In this document: piece by piece, positions 18,128 through 25,607 of the stretch
How the letters are laid out: each line of letters opens with the position of its first letter
How positions within the stretch are numbered: position 1 is the first letter of the stretch
Source of the DNA: Sphingomicrobium aestuariivivum
Lineage (GTDB): Bacteria > Pseudomonadota > Alphaproteobacteria > Sphingomonadales > Sphingomonadaceae
Assembly (NCBI RefSeq): GCF_024721585.1
Contig: NZ_CP102629.1
Location: 1,364,001-1,428,000, forward strand
Reading direction: 5' to 3'
DNA: 64,000 nucleotides
The notes under the pieces: model-generated
Databases searched by the model: none
Told to the model about the DNA's origin: nothing
What the model saw: only the letters and a program-made list of their open reading frames with translations
Made by a program: the position numbers and the translations under genes

Positions 18128-18778
18128 TCAATTCGAAACGGTGCCGACGAGGTCCTCGCCGGTCAGCGCCGCGCTCTGGTCGTGCATCGGGATCGAGCCG
18201 AGCCGGAACAGCTGGAAAAACAGGGGGGTGAACTGGAGCCCCGTCAGGCTCACGGTCACAAGGGGGACAATGTCGCTGCCGTTGGGATCGCCCGAAAAGC
18301 CGAGGCCGACATTGTCGTAGCGCACGGTCATCGTCCAATTGGCATTGTCGGGACAACTCGTGATGTCGTCGTCCTTGTAATAAAAGCAGATCATCTTCGC
18401 GATCTCTTCATAGGCCGTGGGATCGTGGCTGATGCCGATCCCGCCGCATTCCGATCCCGAGCAGCTGCAGCTGGCGTCGGTGCAGACCGAGCTCGACCAA
18501 TAACTCGCCGGCACCGGGTCGCCCTGTCCGACCGGGGTGGAGGGGTCGATCGCGAATTCGTAGGTTTCGAGCCCGCCGGCCACGGGATCGGTCACGACCG
18601 CGTAGCGCACCGCCGCCTGGAGCGCCTTTTCCTGCTGGTTCTGCGCCCACATGAAGCGCCCCGCATCGATGATGCCGAAGATGAAGATGAGCAGGATCGG
18701 CAGGATCAGCGCGAACTCGGCCGCCGAACCGCCGCGGCGGTCGCCCATGAGGGCGCGGAAGGGGGCGAGCCGGCTCAT
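18128..18778 (-). CDS. TadE/TadF-like minor pseudopilin
   Basis: 216 residues with a type IVb prepilin-like N terminus: a basic leader, then RRGGSAAEFALILPILLIFIF, cleavage expected after the first Gly of GGSAAEF with Glu at +5. The periplasmic part is rich in Cys around residues 110-150 (CTDASCSCSGSECGG), probably disulfide-bonded. Start ATG 18778 overlaps the tadE stop (ATGA). TadE and TadF are minor pseudopilins cleaved by CpaA and needed for pilus assembly. Confidence 0.88.
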   Translation of the reverse strand: MSRLAPFRALMGDRRGGSAAEFALILPILLIFIFGIIDAGRFMWAQNQQEKALQAAVRYAVVTDPVAGGLETYEFAIDPSTPVGQGDPVPASYWSSSVCTDASCSCSGSECGGIGISHDPTAYEEIAKMICFYYKDDDITSCPDNANWTMTVRYDNVGLGFSGDPNGSDIVPLVTVSLTGLQFTPLFFQLFRLGSIPMHDQSAALTGEDLVGTVSN

Positions 18779-19296
18779 GCCCCGAATACCGCGGCCTCGT
18801 TGGAGGCATTGATGTCGAGGACGCTGTCGATCCACGGCAGTCCGAACAGGCTCTCGTAGGGGACCACCGCCGACACGTTGACGCGCGGCGCGCCGTCGAC
18901 ATTCTGCGAGAAGCTGCCGGTGTAGGTGCCCGACACATCGCAGCTCATCGTCACCGTGACCGTCGCATTGTCGGTCCAGTAGTTGATCCGTGGCTCGCCG
19001 GTGCCGTCAATCGTGCCGGTGCGGGCAAGGTTGCGGATCTGGTCATGCGCGGTGCTCGCCGTATCATAGGTGCAGGCACCCGCCGTGATGTCGTCATAGG
19101 GCAGGCGTCCCGCATAGCGGGCGGCATCGCGCACGCCTTTCTGCGCCTGGTGGACCGACGAGAAATAATTGCCGATCTCGAAGGTACCGAACATGAGGAG
19201 CAGCAGGAGCGGCACCATCAGCGCCATCTCCACGGCACTGGCACCGCGCTGGTCCTGCGCGAGCGCGCGGACGTCGAGGCGAAGGGCGTTCCTCAT
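18775..19296 (-). CDS. tadE: TadE minor pseudopilin
   Basis: 173-residue TadE-like protein. The N terminus DQRGASAVEMALMVPLLLLLMFGTFEIG has the cleavage Gly followed by ASAVE with Glu at +5, then a hydrophobic helix of about 20 residues. The rest is periplasmic with two or three Cys. It overlaps the tadG stop by 4 bases and the next pseudopilin by 4 bases, so three genes are read as one unit. Confidence 0.92.
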   Translation of the reverse strand: MRNALRLDVRALAQDQRGASAVEMALMVPLLLLLMFGTFEIGNYFSSVHQAQKGVRDAARYAGRLPYDDITAGACTYDTASTAHDQIRNLARTGTIDGTGEPRINYWTDNATVTVTMSCDVSGTYTGSFSQNVDGAPRVNVSAVVPYESLFGLPWIDSVLDINASNEAAVFGA

Positions 19297-20987
19297 TCGA
19301 TCAGGTAAGGCACCGATTTCTCGACCAGCTGGATCTGCTCGTCCTGCCCGACGGCGGCGCCGCCGACGATCTCGACATAGAAGTCGCCATATTCGGTCTT
19401 GGCGCTCGGCCCCGAGCCGCGCGCGAAGGAGGGCTCGACCATGAACACGTCGATCCAGTCGACGACCGGCACGTCGGTCGAACTACCCGCCACGCCCTCG
19501 GCGGTGCAGTTGAGCACGGCAACGGTGACAAGGCGGCGGTCGAGCACGGTGTCGTCCATCGTCGCGCCGTCGTAACCGGCCACCTGTCCGCCGCCCGGAT
19601 CGCACACCGCGCGGCCGTGCCACTTCATTCCGTTGACGGTCTTCCCCTCGATAGGGGAGACGGGCATGTTCGACGGCGTCAACCCGCCCATTTCCCAGCG
19701 GTAGACCATGTAGCGGGTGGGATAGGTCCGCTCGGCGCCCGTTTTCGGGTCGATCGGCATCCCGGTCATGCCAGCGGCTTGCCAGATCTGCTCGTTGAGC
19801 GCCGTATTATAGCCGCCGCCCGCACCGGCGCCGTGATTGGCGCGCCAATAGGCATCGATATCCCAATAGCCATCGCCGAAGGTCGAGTTCGCCTTCATGC
19901 CATGGTTGCAGACACCGAGATTGGAGACGGCGTGACACATATCGCGCGGATGGCCCATCACCTGGGGGGTGACGCTGGCGTCAAGCGGCGCGTTGGTGGT
20001 CGGATTATAGGCCGCGGCCGCATCCCACTTCCACCCCTTCGCACCGACGCCGCTGGCACGCCCGCAAGCGTTGGTGCTGGTGCCGTCGCGCAGCAGGTCC
20101 TTGATCGAATTGTAGCTCGCCGAACACAGGCTCGTGCCCTTGGTCGGGTTGCAGTCGATGACATTCATCTCGCCGCCCTCGAACAGGTCGAAGCGGGTGT
20201 TGACCGCAGCGGTGACGCTTTCCTTGTTGCCCGGCTCGGTGGTCACACCGTCATCCGGCTGGCAGTTTCCGACCGGCGTATTCCAGCCGAGCGAGGCCTT
20301 CAGGGCGGTCGAGCCCGAGGCGAAATTCTCGAGGAAGCCGTAGTTGCCGGGCGCCATCCCGCCGCCGTCATTGGCCTTGAGCCGCAGCCCGAAGCCGATG
20401 TAGTCGTTGACGTCGAAGCCGGTCGAGGGCGTGGCCAGCTCCTCGTTGGGGTTGCACACCATCAGCGGCGGCACCTTGCAGATGGCGTTGCTCACCCCGG
20501 CAAAGGCCATCGCGCTGATATCGCCCGATTCAAAGGCCGCGACGATCGGGGTCAGGGCGAAGACCGCCTTGCGCGCCTCCACTTCCACCTCGACATAGTT
20601 GGCGTTGGAATCATCGGTCGCCGCGGTGGTCTTGGCCTTGTCCTGGTAGAAACGGATCTTGCCGGTGGCGTCGCAGGTCTCCTCGAGCGCGATGTCGACG
20701 ATGAAATCGGTCGGCCCGCCATCATTGGCCATCCGCGTCTCGTTGGTGAGGAAGGCATCGGCCGCCCTGGCAGCCCGCGAGCAGGCGCCCACCTCGCCGT
20801 CAAGCTGCGAAGCCGCCGCAAGCGTCGCCTGGTCGGCGGCATTCTGGAGCTCGGTGTCGAGGCTCGCCATCCGGCTATAGTCGAAAGCGATCCCGCCAGC
20901 CCCGATCAACGCGAACAGCGACAATGCGACGGTCGGGGCAGCAGCGCCTTCCGACCCGTGGATCAAGCCTTTAACCGAGCGACACAC
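19293..20987 (-). CDS. tadG: TadG-like pilus assembly protein (large pseudopilin-like, 564 aa)
   Basis: Starts with a short basic leader, SEGAAAPTVALSLFALIGAGGIAFDYSRM and QNAADQATLAAAS, the hallmark of the TadE/G (DUF2134-type) N terminus that anchors the protein in the inner membrane. The large remainder is periplasmic with many Cys. The GTG start at 20987 is supported by GAGGAG about 8 bases upstream; an ATG a few bases further up is in another frame and ends at once. Here tadG lies before tadE rather than after it. It overlaps tadE by 4 bases. Confidence 0.9.
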   Translation of the reverse strand: MCRSVKGLIHGSEGAAAPTVALSLFALIGAGGIAFDYSRMASLDTELQNAADQATLAAASQLDGEVGACSRAARAADAFLTNETRMANDGGPTDFIVDIALEETCDATGKIRFYQDKAKTTAATDDSNANYVEVEVEARKAVFALTPIVAAFESGDISAMAFAGVSNAICKVPPLMVCNPNEELATPSTGFDVNDYIGFGLRLKANDGGGMAPGNYGFLENFASGSTALKASLGWNTPVGNCQPDDGVTTEPGNKESVTAAVNTRFDLFEGGEMNVIDCNPTKGTSLCSASYNSIKDLLRDGTSTNACGRASGVGAKGWKWDAAAAYNPTTNAPLDASVTPQVMGHPRDMCHAVSNLGVCNHGMKANSTFGDGYWDIDAYWRANHGAGAGGGYNTALNEQIWQAAGMTGMPIDPKTGAERTYPTRYMVYRWEMGGLTPSNMPVSPIEGKTVNGMKWHGRAVCDPGGGQVAGYDGATMDDTVLDRRLVTVAVLNCTAEGVAGSSTDVPVVDWIDVFMVEPSFARGSGPSAKTEYGDFYVEIVGGAAVGQDEQIQLVEKSVPYLIE

Positions 20988-21008
20988 CGTTCATCTCCTC
21001 AGCTTCTA

Positions 21009-21302
21009 TCAGCCCCCGCCGCCACTGCCGCCGCCACTCGCGCCCGCGGTGCTGCGCACGGCCTTGGGTTGCTTCACGTCGCCCTGCCGGTAGCGCTCGG
21101 CCGCCGCTGCCGCGACGTCACCATTGTCCCCGGGCTCTGCCCCGCCCTCGGGGTAGACGGGGTCGGGGTTCACCGTCTGGACGGCCTTCGCGTAGGCGAG
21201 GGTCTCGCCATAGCCGTGGTCGACCGGCGCACAGGCGCCCAGCCCGATGGTCGCCAGCCCGAGGGCGGCGAGACGAAGATCGATCTTAATAGTCATGGCC
21301 AT
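21009..21302 (-). CDS. Small Tad-operon lipoprotein in the cpaD position
   Basis: 97-residue lipoprotein. The signal ends in the lipobox LGAC (Cys near residue 23). The mature part is short, polar and contains GDVAAAAAERYRQGDVKQP, which I recall in small proteins at this place in sphingomonad Tad loci, and ends in a Gly/Ser tail. ATG 21302 was chosen because AAGGAG lies 4-5 bases upstream, inside the end of cpaC; ATG 21296 is the alternative. It is much shorter than CpaD of Caulobacter (over 200 residues) but occupies the same position after the secretin, so it may be a reduced CpaD-type pilotin. Confidence 0.75.
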   Translation of the reverse strand: MAMTIKIDLRLAALGLATIGLGACAPVDHGYGETLAYAKAVQTVNPDPVYPEGGAEPGDNGDVAAAAAERYRQGDVKQPKAVRSTAGASGGGSGGGG

Positions 21303-22788
21303 AGTCTCCTTCGAGCGTCGCGGGATCGACCGAGGCCATGCCGCCGCCATAGATGTGGTCGGCGGGCGCGGCGTCGGTGGCCGGCTCGCCGATCGGGTAC
21401 CAGACCTCGGTGTTCGGCTCGCCCGGCAGCGACAGGGTCGGCACCGCGCTGTCGGTGCGGCCGAGCAGGAACAGGTCGATCTCGTCGGGCGGGGTCACGC
21501 GGTCGGTCGGCACCGGCAGCGTGCCGGCGGGCACCGGGCGCACGAGGCGCGGGGTCACCACGATGACCAGTTCGGTCTCGTCGCGCTGGAAACCCGAGGA
21601 GCGGAACAGCGTGCCGATGATCGGGATCGAGCCGAGGATCGGGAACTGGCGCACCGTGTCGTTGAAGTCGGTCCGGATGAGGCCCGCCAGCGCGAAGCTC
21701 TCGCCGTCGCGCAGCTCGACGACCGTCGAGGCGCGGCGGGTCTGGAGCCCGGGCACGACGAGGCCGTTCACGGTGACCGAGGCCGACGGGTCGATCGAGC
21801 TGACTTCGGGTTCGACGACGAGGTTGATGACCCCGTCGGCAAGCACCGTCGGCGTGAAGGCGAGGCCGACACCGAAGGGCTTGAACTGGACGCTGATCGC
21901 CGAGGCACCCTCTACGCCGCCCTGCGCGACGGGGATCGGGAATTCGCCGCCGGCGAGGAAGCTCGCGGTCTCGCCCGAGAGCGAGACGAGCGTCGGCTCG
22001 GCCAGCGTGCTGACCACCCCTTTGCGTTCGAGCGCGTCGAGCGTGCCGAGGATATCGGCCCCGAAGGCCGAGAAGCTGCCCGAGATGACCCCGAAGGCAT
22101 CCTGGATCGAGCCCAGCGAGACGACCGTGTCGCCGTCGGGGTTGGGCCCGAGGGCGGCACCATCGCCGACCGCGCCGACGACATCGTCGTTCGAGAAGAA
22201 GAAGCTGATCCCGAGGTCCTTGAGCGCCGAGCGGCGGATCTCGGAGAAGCGAACCTCGAGCATCACCTGCTGCGAGGAGCCGATCTGGAGCATGTTGATG
22301 ACCCGAGCGGGATTATAGGCCTCTGCGAGGCGCAGTGCGCGGTCGGCAGCGACCGAGGAGGAAACGACCCCCTCGAGCACGATGGCATCGCCCAGCATGC
22401 GCGCACCGACCTGGTCGCCGGGCATCAGCTCGGAGAGCTGGCGCTTGAGGCCGCCGACATCGGGGCCGACGGCGACGTCGACCACCGCGATGAGGCGATC
22501 GCTCGCATCATAGAGCGTGAGGCTGGTCGTGCCGATCGACTGGCCGAGCACGTAGAGCGAATCATCGGTCAGCGGCAGGATGTCTGCGATCTCGCTGTTG
22601 CCGACGAGCGCCTTGGCATAGGGCCGGTCGACCCTGAGCACCTGGCTCTTGTTCAGGGGAACCTGCAGTTCGCCCGCATAGTCGCCCATCGAGGTACTGA
22701 CGCCCTGCGCGCTCGCCACCTGCGGCGCGGCCACCGCGCTCGCCAATAGCGCGGCACCGACGATCTTCCACATTGCCCCCATGCTCAT
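21286..22788 (-). CDS. cpaC: Tad outer-membrane secretin CpaC/RcpA
   Basis: 500-residue secretin forming the outer-membrane channel for the Flp pilus. An N-terminal signal peptide (VGAALLASAVAAPQVASA) is followed by the BON/N-domain part (LNKSQVLRVDRPYAKALVGN) and the secretin core with ALERKGVVSTLAEPTLVSLSGETASFLAGGEFP and VVELRDGESFALAGLI. Length is normal. It overlaps the cpaB stop by 4 bases. Confidence 0.96.
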   Translation of the reverse strand: MSMGAMWKIVGAALLASAVAAPQVASAQGVSTSMGDYAGELQVPLNKSQVLRVDRPYAKALVGNSEIADILPLTDDSLYVLGQSIGTTSLTLYDASDRLIAVVDVAVGPDVGGLKRQLSELMPGDQVGARMLGDAIVLEGVVSSSVAADRALRLAEAYNPARVINMLQIGSSQQVMLEVRFSEIRRSALKDLGISFFFSNDDVVGAVGDGAALGPNPDGDTVVSLGSIQDAFGVISGSFSAFGADILGTLDALERKGVVSTLAEPTLVSLSGETASFLAGGEFPIPVAQGGVEGASAISVQFKPFGVGLAFTPTVLADGVINLVVEPEVSSIDPSASVTVNGLVVPGLQTRRASTVVELRDGESFALAGLIRTDFNDTVRQFPILGSIPIIGTLFRSSGFQRDETELVIVVTPRLVRPVPAGTLPVPTDRVTPPDEIDLFLLGRTDSAVPTLSLPGEPNTEVWYPIGEPATDAAPADHIYGGGMASVDPATLEGDYGHDY

Positions 22789-23693
22789 TCCCCCACCTCA
22801 TATGTTTCGGATTGCAGGCCACGCGTCACTTCGACGGTCGGCTTCGGTGCCGGCGCGGGCGCCGGTGCCGCACGACGCGGCGCCTGCGCGCGCTGGGTGA
22901 TGCGCTGCGCCGGGGCCGGCCGGGCGGCCGGCTCTTCGGCGCGCTGCGGGACATAGCCCGCGGCCAGTTCGTAGCGCAGGTCGTCGAGGCTGACAGTCTC
23001 CACGAGCGCGATATTCTCTTCCTCGCCGGGCTTGCGCAGCACCAGGCTGAGGCTGCCGAGCCGCTGGCCGAGCGCCAGCTTCTGCGCCTCGACCGGCGAG
23101 ACCTCGAGGGTCGCGGTCGAGGACAGGCGGGCGCGTTCGTCGCCGCTCGTCGACTGCTGGTCCATCGCGATGACGCGGATGTTCTGGAGAAGCACGTCGG
23201 TGACCTGCTGGCCGCCCTGCCCCTGGATGGGTTGGCGCGTGATCAGCACGTCGACCGTGTCATTGGGGCGGATGAAGCCGGCGACGCCGGACACCGCGTT
23301 GATCTGGACGGTCGCGGCGCGCATGCCGTCGGGCAGCAGCGCGGCGATCGAGGCCCCCTCGCCCTCGCCGGTGAGATCGGCCGCCAAGAGCGGCTGGTTC
23401 ACCTCGATCGGACGAAGCGCGTGGCGCGACCGCCCATCGGGGAGCAGTTCGTCCATCGTCGTGAAGACGCCGGCGGGCAACATGTCGGTGGGGTAATTGG
23501 CGAAACGCACCTTGTCGGGCGTGATCGGCGTCCCATAGGCCAGCGGCACCGCGGCGACCGCCACTTCGGTCGTGCCCTGGTTGGCCGCATCGATCCGCGC
23601 CTCGCGCGCGCCCAGCCAGCTGTTGGCGAGGTAGACCGCGACGATCCCGAGGACCAGCGCGATGGCGATTGCGATAACCGATTGACGTCTCAT
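22785..23693 (-). CDS. cpaB: Flp pilus assembly protein CpaB/RcpC
   Basis: 302-residue periplasmic protein with one N-terminal membrane helix (VIAIAIALVLGIVAVYLANSWLG), a SAF-like domain (ITPDKVRFANYPTDMLPAG, then VNQPLLAADLTG) and the CpaB stretch NAVSGVAGFIRPNDTVDVLIT. The C-terminal about 50 residues are Pro/Ala/Arg-rich. It works with the secretin. It is the first gene after flp, separated by a strong terminator-like hairpin. Confidence 0.94.
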   Translation of the reverse strand: MRRQSVIAIAIALVLGIVAVYLANSWLGAREARIDAANQGTTEVAVAAVPLAYGTPITPDKVRFANYPTDMLPAGVFTTMDELLPDGRSRHALRPIEVNQPLLAADLTGEGEGASIAALLPDGMRAATVQINAVSGVAGFIRPNDTVDVLITRQPIQGQGGQQVTDVLLQNIRVIAMDQQSTSGDERARLSSTATLEVSPVEAQKLALGQRLGSLSLVLRKPGEEENIALVETVSLDDLRYELAAGYVPQRAEEPAARPAPAQRITQRAQAPRRAAPAPAPAPKPTVEVTRGLQSETYEVGE

Positions 23694-23816
23694 GCCTGTC
23701 CCCCGAGCCGTGCATCGCGGGTACGATGCCGTTCACCGAATTAACCTATATCAGCATCTCTCTTGAAATCCGAGAGAAAATCAACCTTCTGGAAACCATC
23801 TGTCCCAAAAGAAGAA

Positions 23817-23848
23817 GGGCGGCGGATCGCTACGCAGATCCGCCGCCC
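23817..23848 (-). terminator. Terminator/attenuator between flp and cpaB
   Basis: A perfect 12-bp inverted repeat GGGCGGCGGATC / GATCCGCCGCCC with an 8-base loop. Read on the minus strand it is followed by CTTCTTCTTTT. It lies 42 bases after the flp stop. It probably ends most flp transcripts and lets only a fraction read into cpaB, giving pilin in excess over assembly proteins. Confidence 0.85.
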
Positions 23849-23890
23849 CTTTCTTCATCGCCAGGTCTCGGACCGGACGATCATTGCAAC

Positions 23891-24088
23891 TTAGTAGTCG
23901 CAGGTGGACGCACGATCCGCCTTCGAAGCCTCGAGGCAGTTGGTGGCGTCGTTCATGGCGTTGCCGATGGCGTTGCCGAGCAGGATCGAGGCGATGGCGA
24001 CAGTCGCGCCGATAATCGCCAGGATCAGCGCATATTCAGCCGCCGAACCACCGGTTTCGTCTTTGATCATCTTGATGAAGTTGGTCAT
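23891..24088 (-). CDS. flp: Flp family type IVb major pilin
   Basis: 65-residue Flp pilin. Leader MTNFIKMIKDETGG, cleavage expected before GSAAEY (Glu +5, Tyr +6 of the mature protein), then a hydrophobic helix ALILAIIGATVAIASILLG. The mature C terminus contains two Cys that could form a disulfide. ATG 24088 is set by the SD-like AGGGGA 6-7 bases upstream and by the usual Flp leader length; the frame stays open further upstream but has no pilin-like sequence there. It is the first gene of the Tad locus, with a long regulatory region before it. Confidence 0.96.
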   Translation of the reverse strand: MTNFIKMIKDETGGSAAEYALILAIIGATVAIASILLGNAIGNAMNDATNCLEASKADRASTCDY

Positions 24089-24292
24089 TGTTCGTCCCCT
24101 AAAGTTTGTGTCGTCATGGTTACGAAGCAACCATGACTGGCCACTCCCTCCAATCCGGTCCGGCACTCGCTCCGTATCCGTTTCCCGGAAGGTCATGCCC
24201 GGGCCCCGGATGCATCGCTGTGGTGAGTGCCACCCCCGCATCGGATGTCCTCATGAAGGGGCGATTAGTAAGAAACTGTCAACCATTGAAAT

Positions 24293-24306
24293 TTAACTCG
24301 CATTAA
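24293..24306. promoter_or_regulatory. TTAA-N6-TTAA element, imperfect CtrA-like site
   Basis: TTAA at 24293-24296 and again at 24303-24306, spaced by six bases rather than the seven of the CtrA consensus. A further TTAA-N5-TTAA pair is at 24383-24395. They may be degenerate sites in a cluster with two perfect ones. Confidence 0.4.
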
Positions 24307-24350
24307 AATCGTGGCGCAGCGGGTTTTATGAAAATCGCTGAATTCCGGCG

Positions 24351-24365
24351 TTAAATCAACGTTAA
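24351..24365. promoter_or_regulatory. Perfect CtrA-type motif (TTAA-N7-TTAA), proximal to flp
   Basis: TTAA at 24351-24354, seven bases, TTAA at 24362-24365. This is the full consensus of the alphaproteobacterial cell-cycle regulator CtrA, which controls pilA in Caulobacter. It is about 265 bases upstream of the flp start codon. Confidence 0.65.
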
Positions 24366-24449
24366 ACCCGAGTCGCCGAAAGTTAACTTGGTTAAATTTT
24401 GTCTCGTTTCTGGACGCCCGTTCGGGGCCTGTCGGCCGCCCGCGGCGAT

Positions 24450-24464
24450 TTAACTCGCCCTTAA
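24450..24464. promoter_or_regulatory. Perfect CtrA-type motif (TTAA-N7-TTAA), distal to flp
   Basis: TTAA at 24450-24453, CTCGCCC, TTAA at 24461-24464. Second exact match to the CtrA consensus within 115 bases, about 365 bases before flp and just beside the GANTC cluster. Confidence 0.6.
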
Positions 24465-24469
24465 ATCAC

Positions 24470-24534
24470 CGATTCGGTTCCGCGAATCGGGTCGCGACTC
24501 GACCGAATCGCGATTCGATGCGGTAAAGCGACTC
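24470..24534. repeat. Cluster of six GANTC sites within tandem small hairpins
   Basis: GANTC occurs at 24471, 24484, 24496, 24505, 24512 and 24530, with a seventh at 24370 between the CtrA motifs. GANTC is the target of the cell-cycle methyltransferase CcrM. The block also folds: CGATTCG/CGAATCG (24470-24476 with 24483-24489), GGTCG/CGACC (24490-24494 with 24500-24504), and the 14-bp palindrome CGAATCGCGATTCG (24504-24517). It lies directly after the stop of the upstream gene, so it might also act as a terminator, but there is no T tract. Confidence 0.7.
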
Positions 24535-25342
24535 AGCCCTGGCGGGCGATGCGGTGGCGGTAGGTGACGTTGACCCGCTCGGAGAGCAGGAGATAGGGCG
24601 CCCACAGCGCCATCGAGATGAGCACCTTCTTCACATTGCCGCCGAGCAGCGTGTGCAGCGGGTCGGCGATCCCGCCGGGCAGCCCCGAGGAGGCCACCAC
24701 TTCGGCGACGATCATCTGCATCGACAGGTCGAGCATCCACACCCCGCCAAGCAGCAGCGGGAAGAAGGGCACCTTCTTGAGCGCCGCGCAGAAGCACAGC
24801 GTATAGAGACTCGTCAGCAGCACCACGTCGAGCGTCATCATGAAATGGAGCGTCGAAAGCCAGTGCGGCGTGACCGAGGGGATGGCGGGGATGGAAACGA
24901 GATATTCGACCACCCGCACCGGCACGTTCATCAGCATGCCGACCAGCAGCGAAACCATGATCCCGCCCGCACCATAGAGCTTGTGCGCGCGCGCTTGGCT
25001 AGGCTCGACCTTCTCCCAGCGTCCGATGCGCGCAAGATGCGCCTGCGGCCGCGCCATCGCCTCGCCATTGCGGAACCAGCGCAGCCCGAACAGCAGCGTC
25101 ACCACGGGGGCGAGCACCACCAGCATGTAGGGCGCGGCGGTCTCGAGGCCGCGCATCTGGCCCATCGTCGGGCTGGCGACCACGCGCAGCGAGCAGGCCG
25201 ACATGGCCAGCACCATCCAGAACAAGGCGATCTTGGCCAGATTGGTCTCGAGCCCGCGATGGATCGCCGCGGCCCGCGCCGACAGCCTGTGGCTGTAGCT
25301 CGCGAGGAACTGGCTGATCCGGATCTGGGCACGTGCGGTCAT
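24533..25342 (-). CDS. Membrane protein, DUF2569-like
   Basis: 269 residues with about six hydrophobic segments. The C-terminal ALWAPYLLLSERVNVTYRHR and the preceding PFFPLLLGGVWMLDL resemble the end of DUF2569 proteins, which finish with PY-x3-S-x-RV. The N-terminal 35 residues are basic and cytoplasmic. Function is unknown. Transcribed towards flp; its stop overlaps the last GANTC site. A possible promoter lies in the 265-base gap shared with the divergent glycosyltransferase. Confidence 0.65.
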   Translation of the reverse strand: MTARAQIRISQFLASYSHRLSARAAAIHRGLETNLAKIALFWMVLAMSACSLRVVASPTMGQMRGLETAAPYMLVVLAPVVTLLFGLRWFRNGEAMARPQAHLARIGRWEKVEPSQARAHKLYGAGGIMVSLLVGMLMNVPVRVVEYLVSIPAIPSVTPHWLSTLHFMMTLDVVLLTSLYTLCFCAALKKVPFFPLLLGGVWMLDLSMQMIVAEVVASSGLPGGIADPLHTLLGGNVKKVLISMALWAPYLLLSERVNVTYRHRIARQG

Positions 25343-25607
25343 CGGCGGGGATGGCTCCTGTTTCGTCCACCCCCATGACTACCCCGTTAACCTTACCTTC
25401 GAGTAAAGACCGGCCACGGAGTCGCGTTCCCAGCCTTTCGGGTCCGTATCGACAAGCCGATTGCAAGGCTTGCGTGGATCAATAAAGCCGTTATGCACAT
25501 GGGTGCTCGGTGTATCGCGGACAGGGGGACCACCGCTTGACCATCCGAGCCGCGCGGCCGCAGCGCCGCGGCCATGCGCCCGCCACCGGCACCACGGGGC
25601 ATCGCCG

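Larger units (their letters stand above)
24089..24532 (-). promoter_or_regulatory. Long flp upstream region (444 bp, no gene)
   Basis: No coding sequence is supported here. The half nearest flp (24089-24260) is G+C-rich leader sequence. The half from 24260 to 24470 is much richer in A+T than the surroundings and holds repeated TTAA/GTTAA elements. A TTGACA hexamer lies on the minus strand at 24277-24282, but no convincing -10 box follows at normal spacing, so no promoter is placed exactly. The far end is a block of hairpins and GANTC sites. Confidence 0.7.

Noticed and set aside
24277-24282. TTGACA as the flp -35 box
   Set aside because: No acceptable -10 hexamer at 16-18 bases; kept only as a note within the regulatory region.
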